Assembly: GCA_964400675.1 (NCBI GenBank) | Contig: CAYNVO010000008.1 | Location: forward strand, 69,132 to 133,131 | Source of the DNA: 9FT-COMBO-48-23 sp964400675 | GTDB taxonomy: Bacteria; Chloroflexota; Dehalococcoidia; GIF9; UBA5629 | Direction: 5' to 3' | DNA: 64,000 nucleotides | Part shown: positions 26,308-35,444 of the stretch, in pieces | How the letters are laid out: every line of letters starts with the position of its first letter | How positions within the stretch are numbered: the stretch's first letter is position 1 | Made by a program: the position numbers and the translations under genes | Notes under the pieces: model-generated | Told to the model about the DNA's origin: nothing | Databases searched by the model: none | What the model saw: the letters and a program-made list of their open reading frames with translations, nothing else

Positions 26308-26324
26308 TACAGCCCTCCTTACAC

Positions 26325-26612
26325 TTAACCCTTTGACCTTACCAATAGATGGCGTAGAATCTTCCCAGAAAGCCGAAGGTTAGCTTCAAGCTCTTTAGTC
26401 GAAGTTGGCTTCAATGTGAGTTTAGTCAATACGTAATTACCCTCTGTCGACCGTTTTATAGGATAAGCAAGCTGTTTCCTTCCCCACTGATTCACTTCAT
26501 CTACGCTCCCGCCGTTTTTACTGATTAACTCGCTCAATTTGGCGATAAAGTCAGGCATTTCCTCATCAGTCACTTCAGGACTGACTATAAGCACCAATTC
26601 ATAACTAGGCAT
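26325..26612 (-). CDS. rpsF: 30S ribosomal protein S6
   Basis: This 95-residue protein has the S6 pattern: YELVLIVSPEVTDEE at the start, then WGRKQLAYPIKRSTEGNYVL and a C-terminal LRLSGKILRHLLVR. It is the first gene of the rpsF-ssb-rpsR block and has its own promoter upstream. Confidence 0.95.
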   Translation of the reverse strand: MPSYELVLIVSPEVTDEEMPDFIAKLSELISKNGGSVDEVNQWGRKQLAYPIKRSTEGNYVLTKLTLKPTSTKELEANLRLSGKILRHLLVRSKG

Positions 26613-26643
26613 TCATATTACCCTCAAAACTCAAAGTCTGAAC

Positions 26644-26673
26644 ATTATAGCATATCGAAGAAAATAGCAACAA
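26644..26673 (-). promoter_or_regulatory. Sigma-70 promoter for rpsF-ssb-rpsR
   Basis: On the minus strand a perfect -10 TATAAT (26644-26649 on the plus strand as ATTATA) is preceded by TTGTTG (26668-26673) at 18 bases. An alternative -35 TTGCTA lies at 15 bases. It is about 32 bases upstream of the rpsF start. Confidence 0.55.
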
Positions 26674-26748
26674 GCTCACGAACGAACGTGGGCATTTCTT
26701 GCAATTTAACCTCATCTGGCTTATATTTCTTTTTGCCAGGGGGATATT

Positions 26749-27849
26749 TTGGAAGTCTGCGTCATCGGGCTGCCCAAAAGCGGCAAGACAACTCTTTTCA
26801 ACGCCTTGACAGGATGTAAGGCTGACACTACGCCTTATGCCAAAGCTGCCATGACTCCAAATTTTGGAGTGTCTAAGGTACCAGACTCCAGGTTTCAAGT
26901 TCTGGATAGAATATTCAGCCCAAAGAAGATTACGCCAGCTGAAGTAAAATATGTTGATATCGCTGGTATAGCCAGAGATTTCAGCAAGGGAGAGGGGGTA
27001 AGCGGCCAGTTTCTAAACTATCTGAGCAACGCCGACGCGCTGCTCCATGTAGTCCGGGCATTTGAAGACGAAAACGTGCCCCACATAGAAAGCAGCATCA
27101 ACCCAGAAAGCGATATAGCCACCATGAACCTGGAGCTTGTGTTCTCCGATTTAACCATAATTGAAAGAAGGCTGAAAAAACTTGAAGATTCCTTAAAAGG
27201 CGCTAAGCCAGCGGAACGTGACTTTTTCCTGAAAGAACAAGTCTTGATTCAAAAAATTAAGACAGGACTAGAAAAAGATATGCCAATCTGGCGACAAAGT
27301 CTAACCGGCGAGGAAATTAAAAGTCTGGCTAATTATCAGTTTCTTACTGCTAAACCTATGCTGATAATAATCAACGTCGGAGAGAACCAGTTGACTCAGG
27401 CATCGGCTCTCGAAGCTGAGATACGCTCGGCCTACCCACACTCCCAATTTGAAGTAGTCGCCCTGTGTGGCAAGCTAGAAATGGAACTGGCACAGTTAAA
27501 CGACGCTGAAGCAGCAGAATTTCGCAATGCTCTGGGACTAACCGAGCCTGCAATTGACCGTATCATACAACTTTCATACAAACTTCTAGGCTTAATCTCT
27601 TTCTTCACCACTGTCTCCGAGGAACTAAAAGCCTGGACAATTCCCAGAGAAACAGTTGCTCTAAAAGCCGCCGGGAAAATCCACTCTGACATAGAAAAGG
27701 GATTTATTCGAGCTGAAGTTGTGAGCTTTCATGATTTAGCTAGATGCGGCAGTCTGGCTGAAGCAAGGAAACACGGACTGCTCAGACTCGAAGGCAAAAA
27801 TTACGCTGTACAGGACGGGGATATAATAACCTTCCTGTTTAATGTTTAG
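26749..27849 (+). CDS. ychF: Redox-regulated ATPase YchF (OLA1 family)
   Basis: This 366-residue P-loop protein of the Obg-related family binds ATP rather than GTP and associates with ribosomes. G1 is GLPKSGKTTLFNALTG (8-23), G3 is DIAGIARDFSKGEG, and the C-terminal TGS domain ends in GDIITFLFNV. It starts with TTG at 26749 with an AGGGGG ribosome site 6 bases upstream. The length matches the family (about 363). It is divergent from rpsF. Confidence 0.94.
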   Translation: MEVCVIGLPKSGKTTLFNALTGCKADTTPYAKAAMTPNFGVSKVPDSRFQVLDRIFSPKKITPAEVKYVDIAGIARDFSKGEGVSGQFLNYLSNADALLHVVRAFEDENVPHIESSINPESDIATMNLELVFSDLTIIERRLKKLEDSLKGAKPAERDFFLKEQVLIQKIKTGLEKDMPIWRQSLTGEEIKSLANYQFLTAKPMLIIINVGENQLTQASALEAEIRSAYPHSQFEVVALCGKLEMELAQLNDAEAAEFRNALGLTEPAIDRIIQLSYKLLGLISFFTTVSEELKAWTIPRETVALKAAGKIHSDIEKGFIRAEVVSFHDLARCGSLAEARKHGLLRLEGKNYAVQDGDIITFLFNV

Positions 27850-27910
27850 GCAATGTTACCTTCATGCAAAATCTTGCCAGCCTAAGAAATCCATGATTTA
27901 TGACGCCACC

Positions 27911-27939
27911 TTCACCATCCTTACTCCAGATGGTATAAT
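27911..27939 (+). promoter_or_regulatory. Sigma-70 promoter of ppsA-like gene
   Basis: TTCACC (27911-27916) and a perfect TATAAT (27934-27939) are separated by 17 bases, 36 bases before the start codon at 27975. Confidence 0.55.
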
Positions 27940-27974
27940 ACTCCCACGGGAACAACCCACAAACGAGGAGGAAT

Positions 27975-30239
27975 ATGAAACAAGGAACAAAGGCTATCCT
28001 TTGGTTTAATGAAGTAACTAAAGGTGACATTGCAATAGTAGGTGGCAAAGGAGCCAACTTGGGTGAGATGGTCCATGCTGGAATCCTCGTGCCACCAGGT
28101 TTCATTGTAACAGCAGATGCTTACTTTAAATTCCTGAAGGCCAGCAATCTCACAGACGAAATCCGCCGACATCTTAAGGATTTGGATGTTAACGATAGCA
28201 AAAAACTCCAAGAGGTTGCCGGCCTGATTAAGGATAAAATTTCCAGCGCACCCATGTTGCCTGACATTGTTCAGGAGATTAAAGACGCTTATCGAAAACT
28301 AGGTGGCGGACTCGTAGCAGTCCGCTCTTCAGCTACAGCCGAGGACTTGCCAGAGGCTTCCTTTGCCGGACAACAAAGTACCTTTCTCAACATTCAGGGG
28401 GAAAATGAGGTAGTAACGGCCATACAGGGTTGCTGGAGTTCCTTGTTTGAACCCAGAGCTATATTCTACAGACAGCAACAAGGTTTTGACCATTTCAGGG
28501 TAGGCATCGCTGTGCCCGTGCAGAAGATGATACAATCAGAGTCTTCCGGAGTTATGTTCACTGTGGAACCTCTGACCAGTGACTCAACCAAAATCATTAT
28601 TGAAGCAATTTTCGGACTTGGTGAATCTATCGTTTCTGGTGATGTCACTCCTGACCAATATCTTCTGGATAAAAATGGAACCAGAATTATAGACAAGGAA
28701 ATCCATAAGCAAGAATGGCAACTGGTAAAGGATACAAAAGCATCGGTGGGCAAGCTTGAACCTAACATCAAGACTTCCGTTCCACCATCAAAGCAAGCCA
28801 GGCAAAAGCTATCCGATAAAGATATTGTTGCCCTGGCTAAAGTGGGCAAAATGATTGAGGATCACTATCAGTTCCCACAAGACATCGAATGGGCAAAAGA
28901 GGGAAAAGAGCTCTTCATTCTTCAAACACGGCCCGTGACCACCATGAAACCAAAAGGGGAGACGAAGATACTTCCCAAAATAGGAGCTAAATCAATTTTA
29001 ACTGGTGTCGCAGCCAGTCCGGGGATAGCTGTTGGTCCAGTCAAAATCGTGGAGGCATCACAGATAGACAAAGTGAAGAATGGTGACGTTCTGGTAGCCG
29101 AAATGACAACCCCGGATTTCGTGCCAGCAATGAAACGGGCAGCAGCCATAGTCACCGACCGTGGTGGCAGAACTGCTCACGCAGCCATTGTCAGCCGCGA
29201 ATTAGGCATCCCCTGTGTAGTAGGCACAGGGGTGGCAACCAAAACTCTGAGCGATGGGCAGGAAATAACTGTAGATGGCTCCGGCGGAGAAGTCTATGCC
29301 GGCAAAGTAGCCGAGCCAACAACAGCCGCCCCAGCAGTTATCAGTCAGGAACGAATTAAAACAAAAACCAGAGTCTATGTGAATCTGGCTGAACCTGAAC
29401 TGGCTGACACTATAGCTGCAAGACATGTGGATGGCGTTGGCCTGCTTAGATCTGAATTTATAATAGCCCAAATCGGTGGACATCCTCGATATATGCTACA
29501 CGAGGGGAAGGGCGAGCAATTTATGGAAATGCTAGCCAGAAGTATTACCACTTTTGCCAAGGCTTTTTACCCCAGGCCAGTAGTCTATCGGACTACCGAT
29601 TTCAAAACCAATGAGTACAGAAACCTGCGTGGTGGGGAAAAATACGAGGAATTCGAGGAGAATCCTATGCTCGGGTACCGGGGCTGTTCAAGATATACGA
29701 GGGAAACAGAAGTCTTTAGACTCGAAGTAGATGCTATCAAAAAAGTATGCCAGCACTACGATAATCTATATGTCATGATTCCATTCGTCCGTTTCGTAGA
29801 TGAATTGGCCGTTATAAAAAGATTCTTCGTTGCTGAGGGGTTGTACCAGTTCCCTAATTTCAAATTGTGGATGATGGCTGAAGTACCATCCAATGTCTTT
29901 CTTATAGATAAATTCTTAGATGTTGGCATCGATGGTATCTCTATCGGCTCTAATGACCTGACGCAACTTATTTTAGGGATAGACCGAGACAATCCCAAAC
30001 TGGCACCGCAATTCGATGAGAGAAATGAAGCGGTGCTCATAGCTTTAGAAAGACTCATTAGAGTGTCGGTCAGCAAAGGTGTAACCTCCTCGATTTGCGG
30101 ACAAGCCCCCTCAGTCTATCCAGAACTTACTGAGAAGCTGGTAAAATGGGGCATCACCTCGGTTTCGGTAAGCCCTGACATGATTGATGAGACAAGGCAT
30201 ATAATCGCTGCTATTGAAGCAAAGCTTGGCCGGCCATAG
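27975..30239 (+). CDS. ppsA: Phosphoenolpyruvate synthase
   Basis: This 754-residue enzyme makes PEP from pyruvate and ATP, the entry to gluconeogenesis in autotrophic anaerobes that build pyruvate from acetyl-CoA. The ATP-grasp N-domain contains IVGGKGANLGEM and VAVRSSATAEDLPEASFAGQQ. The phospho-His is in GGRTAHAAIVSRELGIP. The C-terminal PEP/pyruvate barrel ends with SSICGQAPS. These forms are of the PpsA rather than the PpdK subfamily. The ATG has a GAGGAGG ribosome site. It pairs functionally with the oxidoreductase at 42-45 kb, which could supply pyruvate. Confidence 0.94.
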   Translation: MKQGTKAILWFNEVTKGDIAIVGGKGANLGEMVHAGILVPPGFIVTADAYFKFLKASNLTDEIRRHLKDLDVNDSKKLQEVAGLIKDKISSAPMLPDIVQEIKDAYRKLGGGLVAVRSSATAEDLPEASFAGQQSTFLNIQGENEVVTAIQGCWSSLFEPRAIFYRQQQGFDHFRVGIAVPVQKMIQSESSGVMFTVEPLTSDSTKIIIEAIFGLGESIVSGDVTPDQYLLDKNGTRIIDKEIHKQEWQLVKDTKASVGKLEPNIKTSVPPSKQARQKLSDKDIVALAKVGKMIEDHYQFPQDIEWAKEGKELFILQTRPVTTMKPKGETKILPKIGAKSILTGVAASPGIAVGPVKIVEASQIDKVKNGDVLVAEMTTPDFVPAMKRAAAIVTDRGGRTAHAAIVSRELGIPCVVGTGVATKTLSDGQEITVDGSGGEVYAGKVAEPTTAAPAVISQERIKTKTRVYVNLAEPELADTIAARHVDGVGLLRSEFIIAQIGGHPRYMLHEGKGEQFMEMLARSITTFAKAFYPRPVVYRTTDFKTNEYRNLRGGEKYEEFEENPMLGYRGCSRYTRETEVFRLEVDAIKKVCQHYDNLYVMIPFVRFVDELAVIKRFFVAEGLYQFPNFKLWMMAEVPSNVFLIDKFLDVGIDGISIGSNDLTQLILGIDRDNPKLAPQFDERNEAVLIALERLIRVSVSKGVTSSICGQAPSVYPELTEKLVKWGITSVSVSPDMIDETRHIIAAIEAKLGRP

Positions 30240-30278
30240 CGCTATATTAAGAACAGAAAAGCAAAAATTTAAGTTCTG

Positions 30279-31313
30279 ATGGTCAATCTGAACGTTAGGC
30301 AGCGGATAGAAGAATCTGAAAACAGCCTTTCCCCTCATGCTTCGAAAAGCAGGCTCAGCCGAGGCAGACTCAAATGGGAGGAACCTTGCCCGATACGTAC
30401 AGATTTTCAGCGGGACCGAGACCGTATAATATACTCAAACGCCTTTCGCCGTCTCAAACACAAAACACAGGTCTTTATCACCCCGCTGGGTGACCATTTC
30501 GTAACACGGCTGACACATACCTTAGAAGTCTCTCAAATTGCCCGGACTATATCCAGAGCCCTAAACCTTAATGAGGACTTAACCGAGGCTATCGCTTTGG
30601 GGCATGATTTGGGTCACACTCCATTCGGCCATGTAGGTGAGCAAGTTCTAAACGAGTTATCCCCAAGCGGATTCAAACATAACGAGCAGAGTCTAAGAGT
30701 AGTAGACCTTCTGGAAAAAGACGGACAAGGATTAAACCTGACCTGGGAAGTTAGGGATGGCATCTTGAATCATTCCAAGAGCGGAATAGAGATACTTGGA
30801 GAGGGATGGACTGAAGTCAGCACCATCGAAGGACAGGTAGTCAAGATGGCTGACACTGTTGCTTATGTCAACCACGATATCGCCGATGCCATAAGAGCTG
30901 GTGTTATAGACGAGAACGATTTACCTGCTTCTGCAGTAAAGCTACTCGGCAACACCTCCCGCCAGCGAATTAACACACTCGTCTACGATATAGTCAGTTA
31001 TTCCTTGACATCAATAGCAAATCCAAATTTAAAAAATCCAACTGTTGGAATGAATTCTGAAACCCTAGAAGTCACCAATAATTTGCGTGAATTTCTGTTT
31101 GACAAGGTGTATAATCCCAGGCTAGTCAGCAAAGACACATCAAAAGCGAGGAGGGTAATACACCTCCTATATTCGTATTTCCTTAAACACGAGGTAAAAT
31201 TACCTGAAGAATATGCATTGCGCGATGACACTGTAGAACGAAAGGTTGCCGATTATATCGCCGGCATGACAGACCAGTATGCATTACGGATGGCTAGAGA
31301 AATCGCACGCTAA
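30279..31313 (+). CDS. dgt: Deoxyguanosinetriphosphate triphosphohydrolase-like HD protein
   Basis: This 344-residue HD-domain dNTPase removes triphosphate from dNTPs. The metal site is seen in HTLEVSQIARTISRAL, GHDLGHTPFGHVGE and the later KMADTVAYVNHDIADAI. The RDRDRIIYSNAFRRLKHKTQVF N-terminal block is typical of the short bacterial type, which hydrolyses several dNTPs. It precedes dnaG and rpoD in one run, an arrangement I recognise in other bacteria. Confidence 0.92.
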   Translation: MVNLNVRQRIEESENSLSPHASKSRLSRGRLKWEEPCPIRTDFQRDRDRIIYSNAFRRLKHKTQVFITPLGDHFVTRLTHTLEVSQIARTISRALNLNEDLTEAIALGHDLGHTPFGHVGEQVLNELSPSGFKHNEQSLRVVDLLEKDGQGLNLTWEVRDGILNHSKSGIEILGEGWTEVSTIEGQVVKMADTVAYVNHDIADAIRAGVIDENDLPASAVKLLGNTSRQRINTLVYDIVSYSLTSIANPNLKNPTVGMNSETLEVTNNLREFLFDKVYNPRLVSKDTSKARRVIHLLYSYFLKHEVKLPEEYALRDDTVERKVADYIAGMTDQYALRMAREIAR

Positions 31314-31367
31314 AATGAAATTTCCATCTGCAAGCAGAAGTTTGAAACAATCGATTGGGTTTCTGAA

Positions 31368-33233
31368 ATGAGCGTAATTGATGATGTAAAACAGAGACTG
31401 GACATTGTGCAAATTGTCTCTGAATATACTAAGTTACAAAAATCGGGGCGAAATTATAAGGCCTCATGTCCGTTTCATTCTGAAAAAACCCCATCATTTT
31501 TCGTATTCCCCGAGCGGCAGAGCTGGCATTGTTTCGGCGCCTGCGGTACCAGTGGCGATATTTTTTCCTTCGTTATGAAGAAAGAGGGTATTGACTTCGG
31601 GCAGGCCCTACAGCTCTTAGCTAATAAGGCAGGGGTTCCCTTGGTTGCACTGACAACCCCAGAGAGACAGACTCAAGATAAAGAGAGGGAAAGGTTATTC
31701 GAAATCAACGAAGCCGCTGCTGAATATTATCATCATCTGCTGTTGAATACCCCGAATGGCGAGATAGCAAGAGATTATGCAGCTAAACGGGGACTATCAA
31801 CTGAGACAATAAATAACTTCCAGCTAGGTTTCGCTCCAGAAGGATGGGACACCCTAAAGCAGTACTTGAAAGGCAAGAGATATGGAGAAGCAGAACTACT
31901 AGCTTCTGGTTTGTTAGTAGAGAGAGAGGATAGAAAAAACTACGACCGATTTCGCAATCGCTTAATATTCCCTATCAGAAACATCCAGGGCAGGCTTATA
32001 GGCTTTGGTGGTAGAGCATTAGATAATTCCCTGCCTAAATACCTAAACTCTCCTCAAACGCCAGTTTTCGATAAGAGCAGCAGCCTTTATGGTATTGACC
32101 ATGCCAAGACAGCTATCCGTCAGAAGGACCAGGCGGTAATTGTCGAAGGCTATATGGATGCCATCGCGGCTCATCAACATGGGTATTGTAATGTAGTTGC
32201 CTCAATGGGAACAGCTATGACTGACAAGCAGCTAACTATTCTTAAAAACTCGACCAGGAATTTAATACTGGCTCTTGATGCGGATACTGCGGGAGAAGAA
32301 GCCATATCACGAAGCGGTGAACTGCTTGATAAAATGTTGCCAGTGCCACCATCCTTCTATGGGTGGGTAAGATATGAAGACGCTCACAATGCTGAGGTAA
32401 AGATTCTTATCTTACCTCAAGGCAAAGATCCGGATGAGTTAATAAGAGAGGATGCTTCACAGTGGGAAAAGCTGATAATGGATGCCAAGCCGATGGTTGA
32501 CTTCATTTTTGAAAGTGCAATTGCTAAAGTTAACCTAACAAGCGCCAGAGATAAATCTTTGACTGTAGAAAAGCTCCTGCCGCTACTTTTCGAGATGAAG
32601 GACCCGTTGCGGCAAGCTCACTATCTAGAAAGGCTTGCCCGGTTATTGAAAATTGATGCACACGTCCTGGGTGACGCATTGAAAAAGTTCCGAGCCACCG
32701 AACGAAGGCGAAAAGCAACCAGAAACATGAACGCTTTCACACCTGTAGTACCTACCATAACTTCATCCAATCCCCTGGAGCAATATTGCCTAGCTCTATT
32801 GCTTAAGTATCCAGAGCTTAAGACAGAAAGCTCGGGGCTGTCACCCGACCATTTCGAAAATACCGAAAACCGAGAGCTGTTTATAAAATGGCAACAATGC
32901 ATTGACCCTGCCTCTCTCAAGAGCAGCCTCGACAGCACTCTTCAAGAATATTTGGAAAGCCTTCTGGTTAAGGACTTGCCCCCAATCCTCAAAGAAAGTG
33001 AAACGGCACGTTGTGAAGATCTGAACCAATGCATAATTCGCTTACAAGAGAGAAGACTGAGAAACCTCGAGATTAAGAAGCAAGAGCTTTTGTCTATTGA
33101 AGCTGATATTGGCGGAACTGCGGCACAATTGGCTAAACTGAAAGAGCAGGGCTTGGAAGACGATAAGCAACTTCGAGATGTCTTAATAAAGCAAAACCAT
33201 CGCCGAAAACTAGCAAGGAGTGATGGTCAATGA
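31368..33233 (+). CDS. dnaG: DNA primase
   Basis: This 621-residue primase makes RNA primers at the replication fork. It has the CHC2 zinc finger (CPFHSEKTPSFFVFPERQSWHCFGACG, about 36-62), the TOPRIM domain with VIVEGYMDAIAAHQHG (about 259-274) and LALDADTAGEEA, and a C-terminal helicase-binding region after about 440. It overlaps rpoD by 4 bases, which indicates coupled translation. Confidence 0.95.
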   Translation: MSVIDDVKQRLDIVQIVSEYTKLQKSGRNYKASCPFHSEKTPSFFVFPERQSWHCFGACGTSGDIFSFVMKKEGIDFGQALQLLANKAGVPLVALTTPERQTQDKERERLFEINEAAAEYYHHLLLNTPNGEIARDYAAKRGLSTETINNFQLGFAPEGWDTLKQYLKGKRYGEAELLASGLLVEREDRKNYDRFRNRLIFPIRNIQGRLIGFGGRALDNSLPKYLNSPQTPVFDKSSSLYGIDHAKTAIRQKDQAVIVEGYMDAIAAHQHGYCNVVASMGTAMTDKQLTILKNSTRNLILALDADTAGEEAISRSGELLDKMLPVPPSFYGWVRYEDAHNAEVKILILPQGKDPDELIREDASQWEKLIMDAKPMVDFIFESAIAKVNLTSARDKSLTVEKLLPLLFEMKDPLRQAHYLERLARLLKIDAHVLGDALKKFRATERRRKATRNMNAFTPVVPTITSSNPLEQYCLALLLKYPELKTESSGLSPDHFENTENRELFIKWQQCIDPASLKSSLDSTLQEYLESLLVKDLPPILKESETARCEDLNQCIIRLQERRLRNLEIKKQELLSIEADIGGTAAQLAKLKEQGLEDDKQLRDVLIKQNHRRKLARSDGQ

Positions 33234-34798
33234 CTTCAAATAGAGATGATGAGCTCCTGTCCTACTTCCCAAAGAAAAGCAAAAGGAGGTTTGATTCTGA
33301 GTATATTCTTCACATGGGCGACGAACCATTTACGCCCCAGGACAATACTTGGGATACTTTCGGCAAACACGAGTCCGAAGAAGACAGTGGCAAAATCACC
33401 TTTCCATGGGAAAGCGAGGGGGCTACTGAACTTGAATATGAATTAGCAGGCAAAGAACAAAAAGAAAATAAGTCACAAGTTGGCCTTGAGATAGAGCATA
33501 TTGAGCACGAAGCGATTGATGACCCAGTTCGTATGTATCTCCACGAGATTGGCAAAGTCTCACTGCTCACTGCGGACGATGAGAAGGCATTGGCCAGCAA
33601 AATAGAAGAGGCCAAATATCTGGAAAATATTGAGGAGCTTTATTTTCAGCGCCACGGCGAATATCCGTCAACAGTGGATACAGTAATATATTTGCTCCGC
33701 CATTTGCTTGCCTCAAAACCTTTGATCGATATTCTTGCCAGACGGCTTAAGTTCACCTCTACAGAAAGTTTCACCAAGAGCATCCGCGACCCGAAGCTAA
33801 GAACAGCTATTGACAGCATGATCAACCAGGAACTGGTGGAAACCATAGCCAAAGAAAGCGATAAAAGCATCCCGGAAGTTGAACAGGGACTGGTAGACAT
33901 ATCCACAGTCAGTCGACTTCTGCCCCCAGAATTACGTAAGATTATAGGAGAAAAAACTACCTGGAAGCAGCTAGAATCTCTGATTGCCGAGCCTGCCAAT
34001 TCCGAATTCATCCCTCAGCTTCACGAACATGCTCAACAATTTAGGGCACATTTCAACAAGGTAAAAAAAACAGCCAGGAAATCAGAAAGACACCTGACTG
34101 AAGCAAATCTACGCCTGGTGGTTAGCGTTGCCAAGAAATATGTAGGTCACGGAATGCCACTCCTTGACCTTATCCAGGAAGGAAACATTGGTCTGGTTCG
34201 CGCGGTTGAGAAATTTGAATATCGAAAAGGTTATAAATTCAGCACCTATGCTACATGGTGGATTAGGCAGGCTATAACACGAGCTATAGCCGACCAGGCA
34301 CGTACCATCCGCATCCCGGTGCATATGGTAGAAACTATCAACAGATTATTGAAGGTCAATCGCCGTCTGGCTCAAGAATACGGGCGTGAACCGAGCTATG
34401 AGGAAATCGGTAAAGGTATGGAAATATCTTCAGACCGTGTAAGAGAAATACTTAAGCTGTCTCAAATGCCCATATCCTTGGAGATGCCCATTGGCGAAGA
34501 AGAAGATAGTCACCTCGGCGACTTCATTGAGGACCGAGCTACACCACCTCCCGCCGATGCAGCCTCCCAGGAATTGCTTAAGGCACAGTTGAACAAAATA
34601 CTCTCTGAGCTAACAGACAGGGAGCGAAGAGTCATATTGCTCAGGTTCGGATTGGAAGACGGTCGGGCTCGCACTTTAGAAGAAGTGGGGAAGGAATTTA
34701 ATGTAACTCGAGAACGAATCCGCCAGATTGAGGCTAAAGCACTACGTAAGCTGCGCCATCCCAGCCGAAGCCGAAAACTTAAAGACTATCTGGAATAA
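33230..34798 (+). CDS. rpoD: Primary sigma factor RpoD (sigma-70)
   Basis: This 522-residue protein has an acidic N-terminal region, region 1.2 (DDPVRMYLHEIGKVSLLT), a non-conserved insert, region 2 (NLRLVVSVAKKYVGHGMPLLDLIQEGNIGLVRAVEKFEYRKGYKFSTYATWWIRQAITRA in pieces, -10 recognition), region 3 and region 4 (LEEVGKEFNVTRERIRQIEAKALRKL, -35 recognition). It is the main sigma factor and fits the TTGACA/TATAAT promoters seen in the window. It forms an operon with dgt and dnaG. Confidence 0.96.
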   Translation: MTSNRDDELLSYFPKKSKRRFDSEYILHMGDEPFTPQDNTWDTFGKHESEEDSGKITFPWESEGATELEYELAGKEQKENKSQVGLEIEHIEHEAIDDPVRMYLHEIGKVSLLTADDEKALASKIEEAKYLENIEELYFQRHGEYPSTVDTVIYLLRHLLASKPLIDILARRLKFTSTESFTKSIRDPKLRTAIDSMINQELVETIAKESDKSIPEVEQGLVDISTVSRLLPPELRKIIGEKTTWKQLESLIAEPANSEFIPQLHEHAQQFRAHFNKVKKTARKSERHLTEANLRLVVSVAKKYVGHGMPLLDLIQEGNIGLVRAVEKFEYRKGYKFSTYATWWIRQAITRAIADQARTIRIPVHMVETINRLLKVNRRLAQEYGREPSYEEIGKGMEISSDRVREILKLSQMPISLEMPIGEEEDSHLGDFIEDRATPPPADAASQELLKAQLNKILSELTDRERRVILLRFGLEDGRARTLEEVGKEFNVTRERIRQIEAKALRKLRHPSRSRKLKDYLE

Positions 34799-34833
34799 GC
34801 CAACAAAATATCCTGACTTCTAGGAGGAATTAG

Positions 34834-35436
34834 ATGAGAGTAATTAAAGGGTTAATAATGGTCATCGGGGTAATCGGAATTCTGGTCGCTGCTACCCTGC
34901 TCATAGGCTATTATCTTTACTCACTTTCTCCCCCAATCCAGGCAAAAATGGTGCAGATATTGCCAAGTCCAGAGGCTGCGCAAAGTTTCGACCAAAAGAT
35001 AAGTTCTACGAAAGCTGAAATTGAAGCAGCAGCCGACGCCGTGCAAGCAAAACAGGTAACACTGACAATCACTGATAGAGAAATAAACTCCAAGATGATT
35101 GAACTCAGGGCTAAAGGGGAGCTGCCCGTAAGGGAGGCACTGATCAACTTCGGCGATGGCAACTTCCTCGCCTACGCTGTGGTTGACACGCCCGGAATCA
35201 ATGCCAAAACGGCTATGATAGGACAGGTAGAAATCATGAATGGCTCCCCGAAAATAGTACTGGGAGATTTCAATCTTGGCAAACTACCATTGCCTGAATC
35301 TGCAAAACAAAGAGTCGAGCAGCTGCTAAACATTATGGTGAACTTGCAACTGAGTGATGTGCCTCTGGAGATAACTAATGTCCAATTCAGTAACCATGAG
35401 CTCACAGTTACAGGAACAACCAAAACGGGTAAATGA
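34834..35436 (+). CDS. Membrane-anchored hypothetical protein
   Basis: This 200-residue protein has one N-terminal transmembrane helix (about 5-29) and an extracytoplasmic domain. The pattern VTLTITDREINSKM, then FLAYAVVDTPGINAKTAMIGQVEIMNG and PLEITNVQFSNHELTVTGTT resembles small lipid-binding-like or LmeA/DUF2993-like domains, but I do not recognise a definite family. The ATG has a TAGGAGGAA ribosome site. It follows rpoD and converges with ffh at a distance of 8 bases. The function is unknown. Confidence 0.75.
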   Translation: MRVIKGLIMVIGVIGILVAATLLIGYYLYSLSPPIQAKMVQILPSPEAAQSFDQKISSTKAEIEAAADAVQAKQVTLTITDREINSKMIELRAKGELPVREALINFGDGNFLAYAVVDTPGINAKTAMIGQVEIMNGSPKIVLGDFNLGKLPLPESAKQRVEQLLNIMVNLQLSDVPLEITNVQFSNHELTVTGTTKTGK

Positions 35437-35444
35437 AAACTTTA

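Noticed and set aside
26605..26898. A minus-strand reading frame between rpsF and ychF.
   Set aside because: It overlaps the promoter region and the start of ychF, and has no family resemblance.
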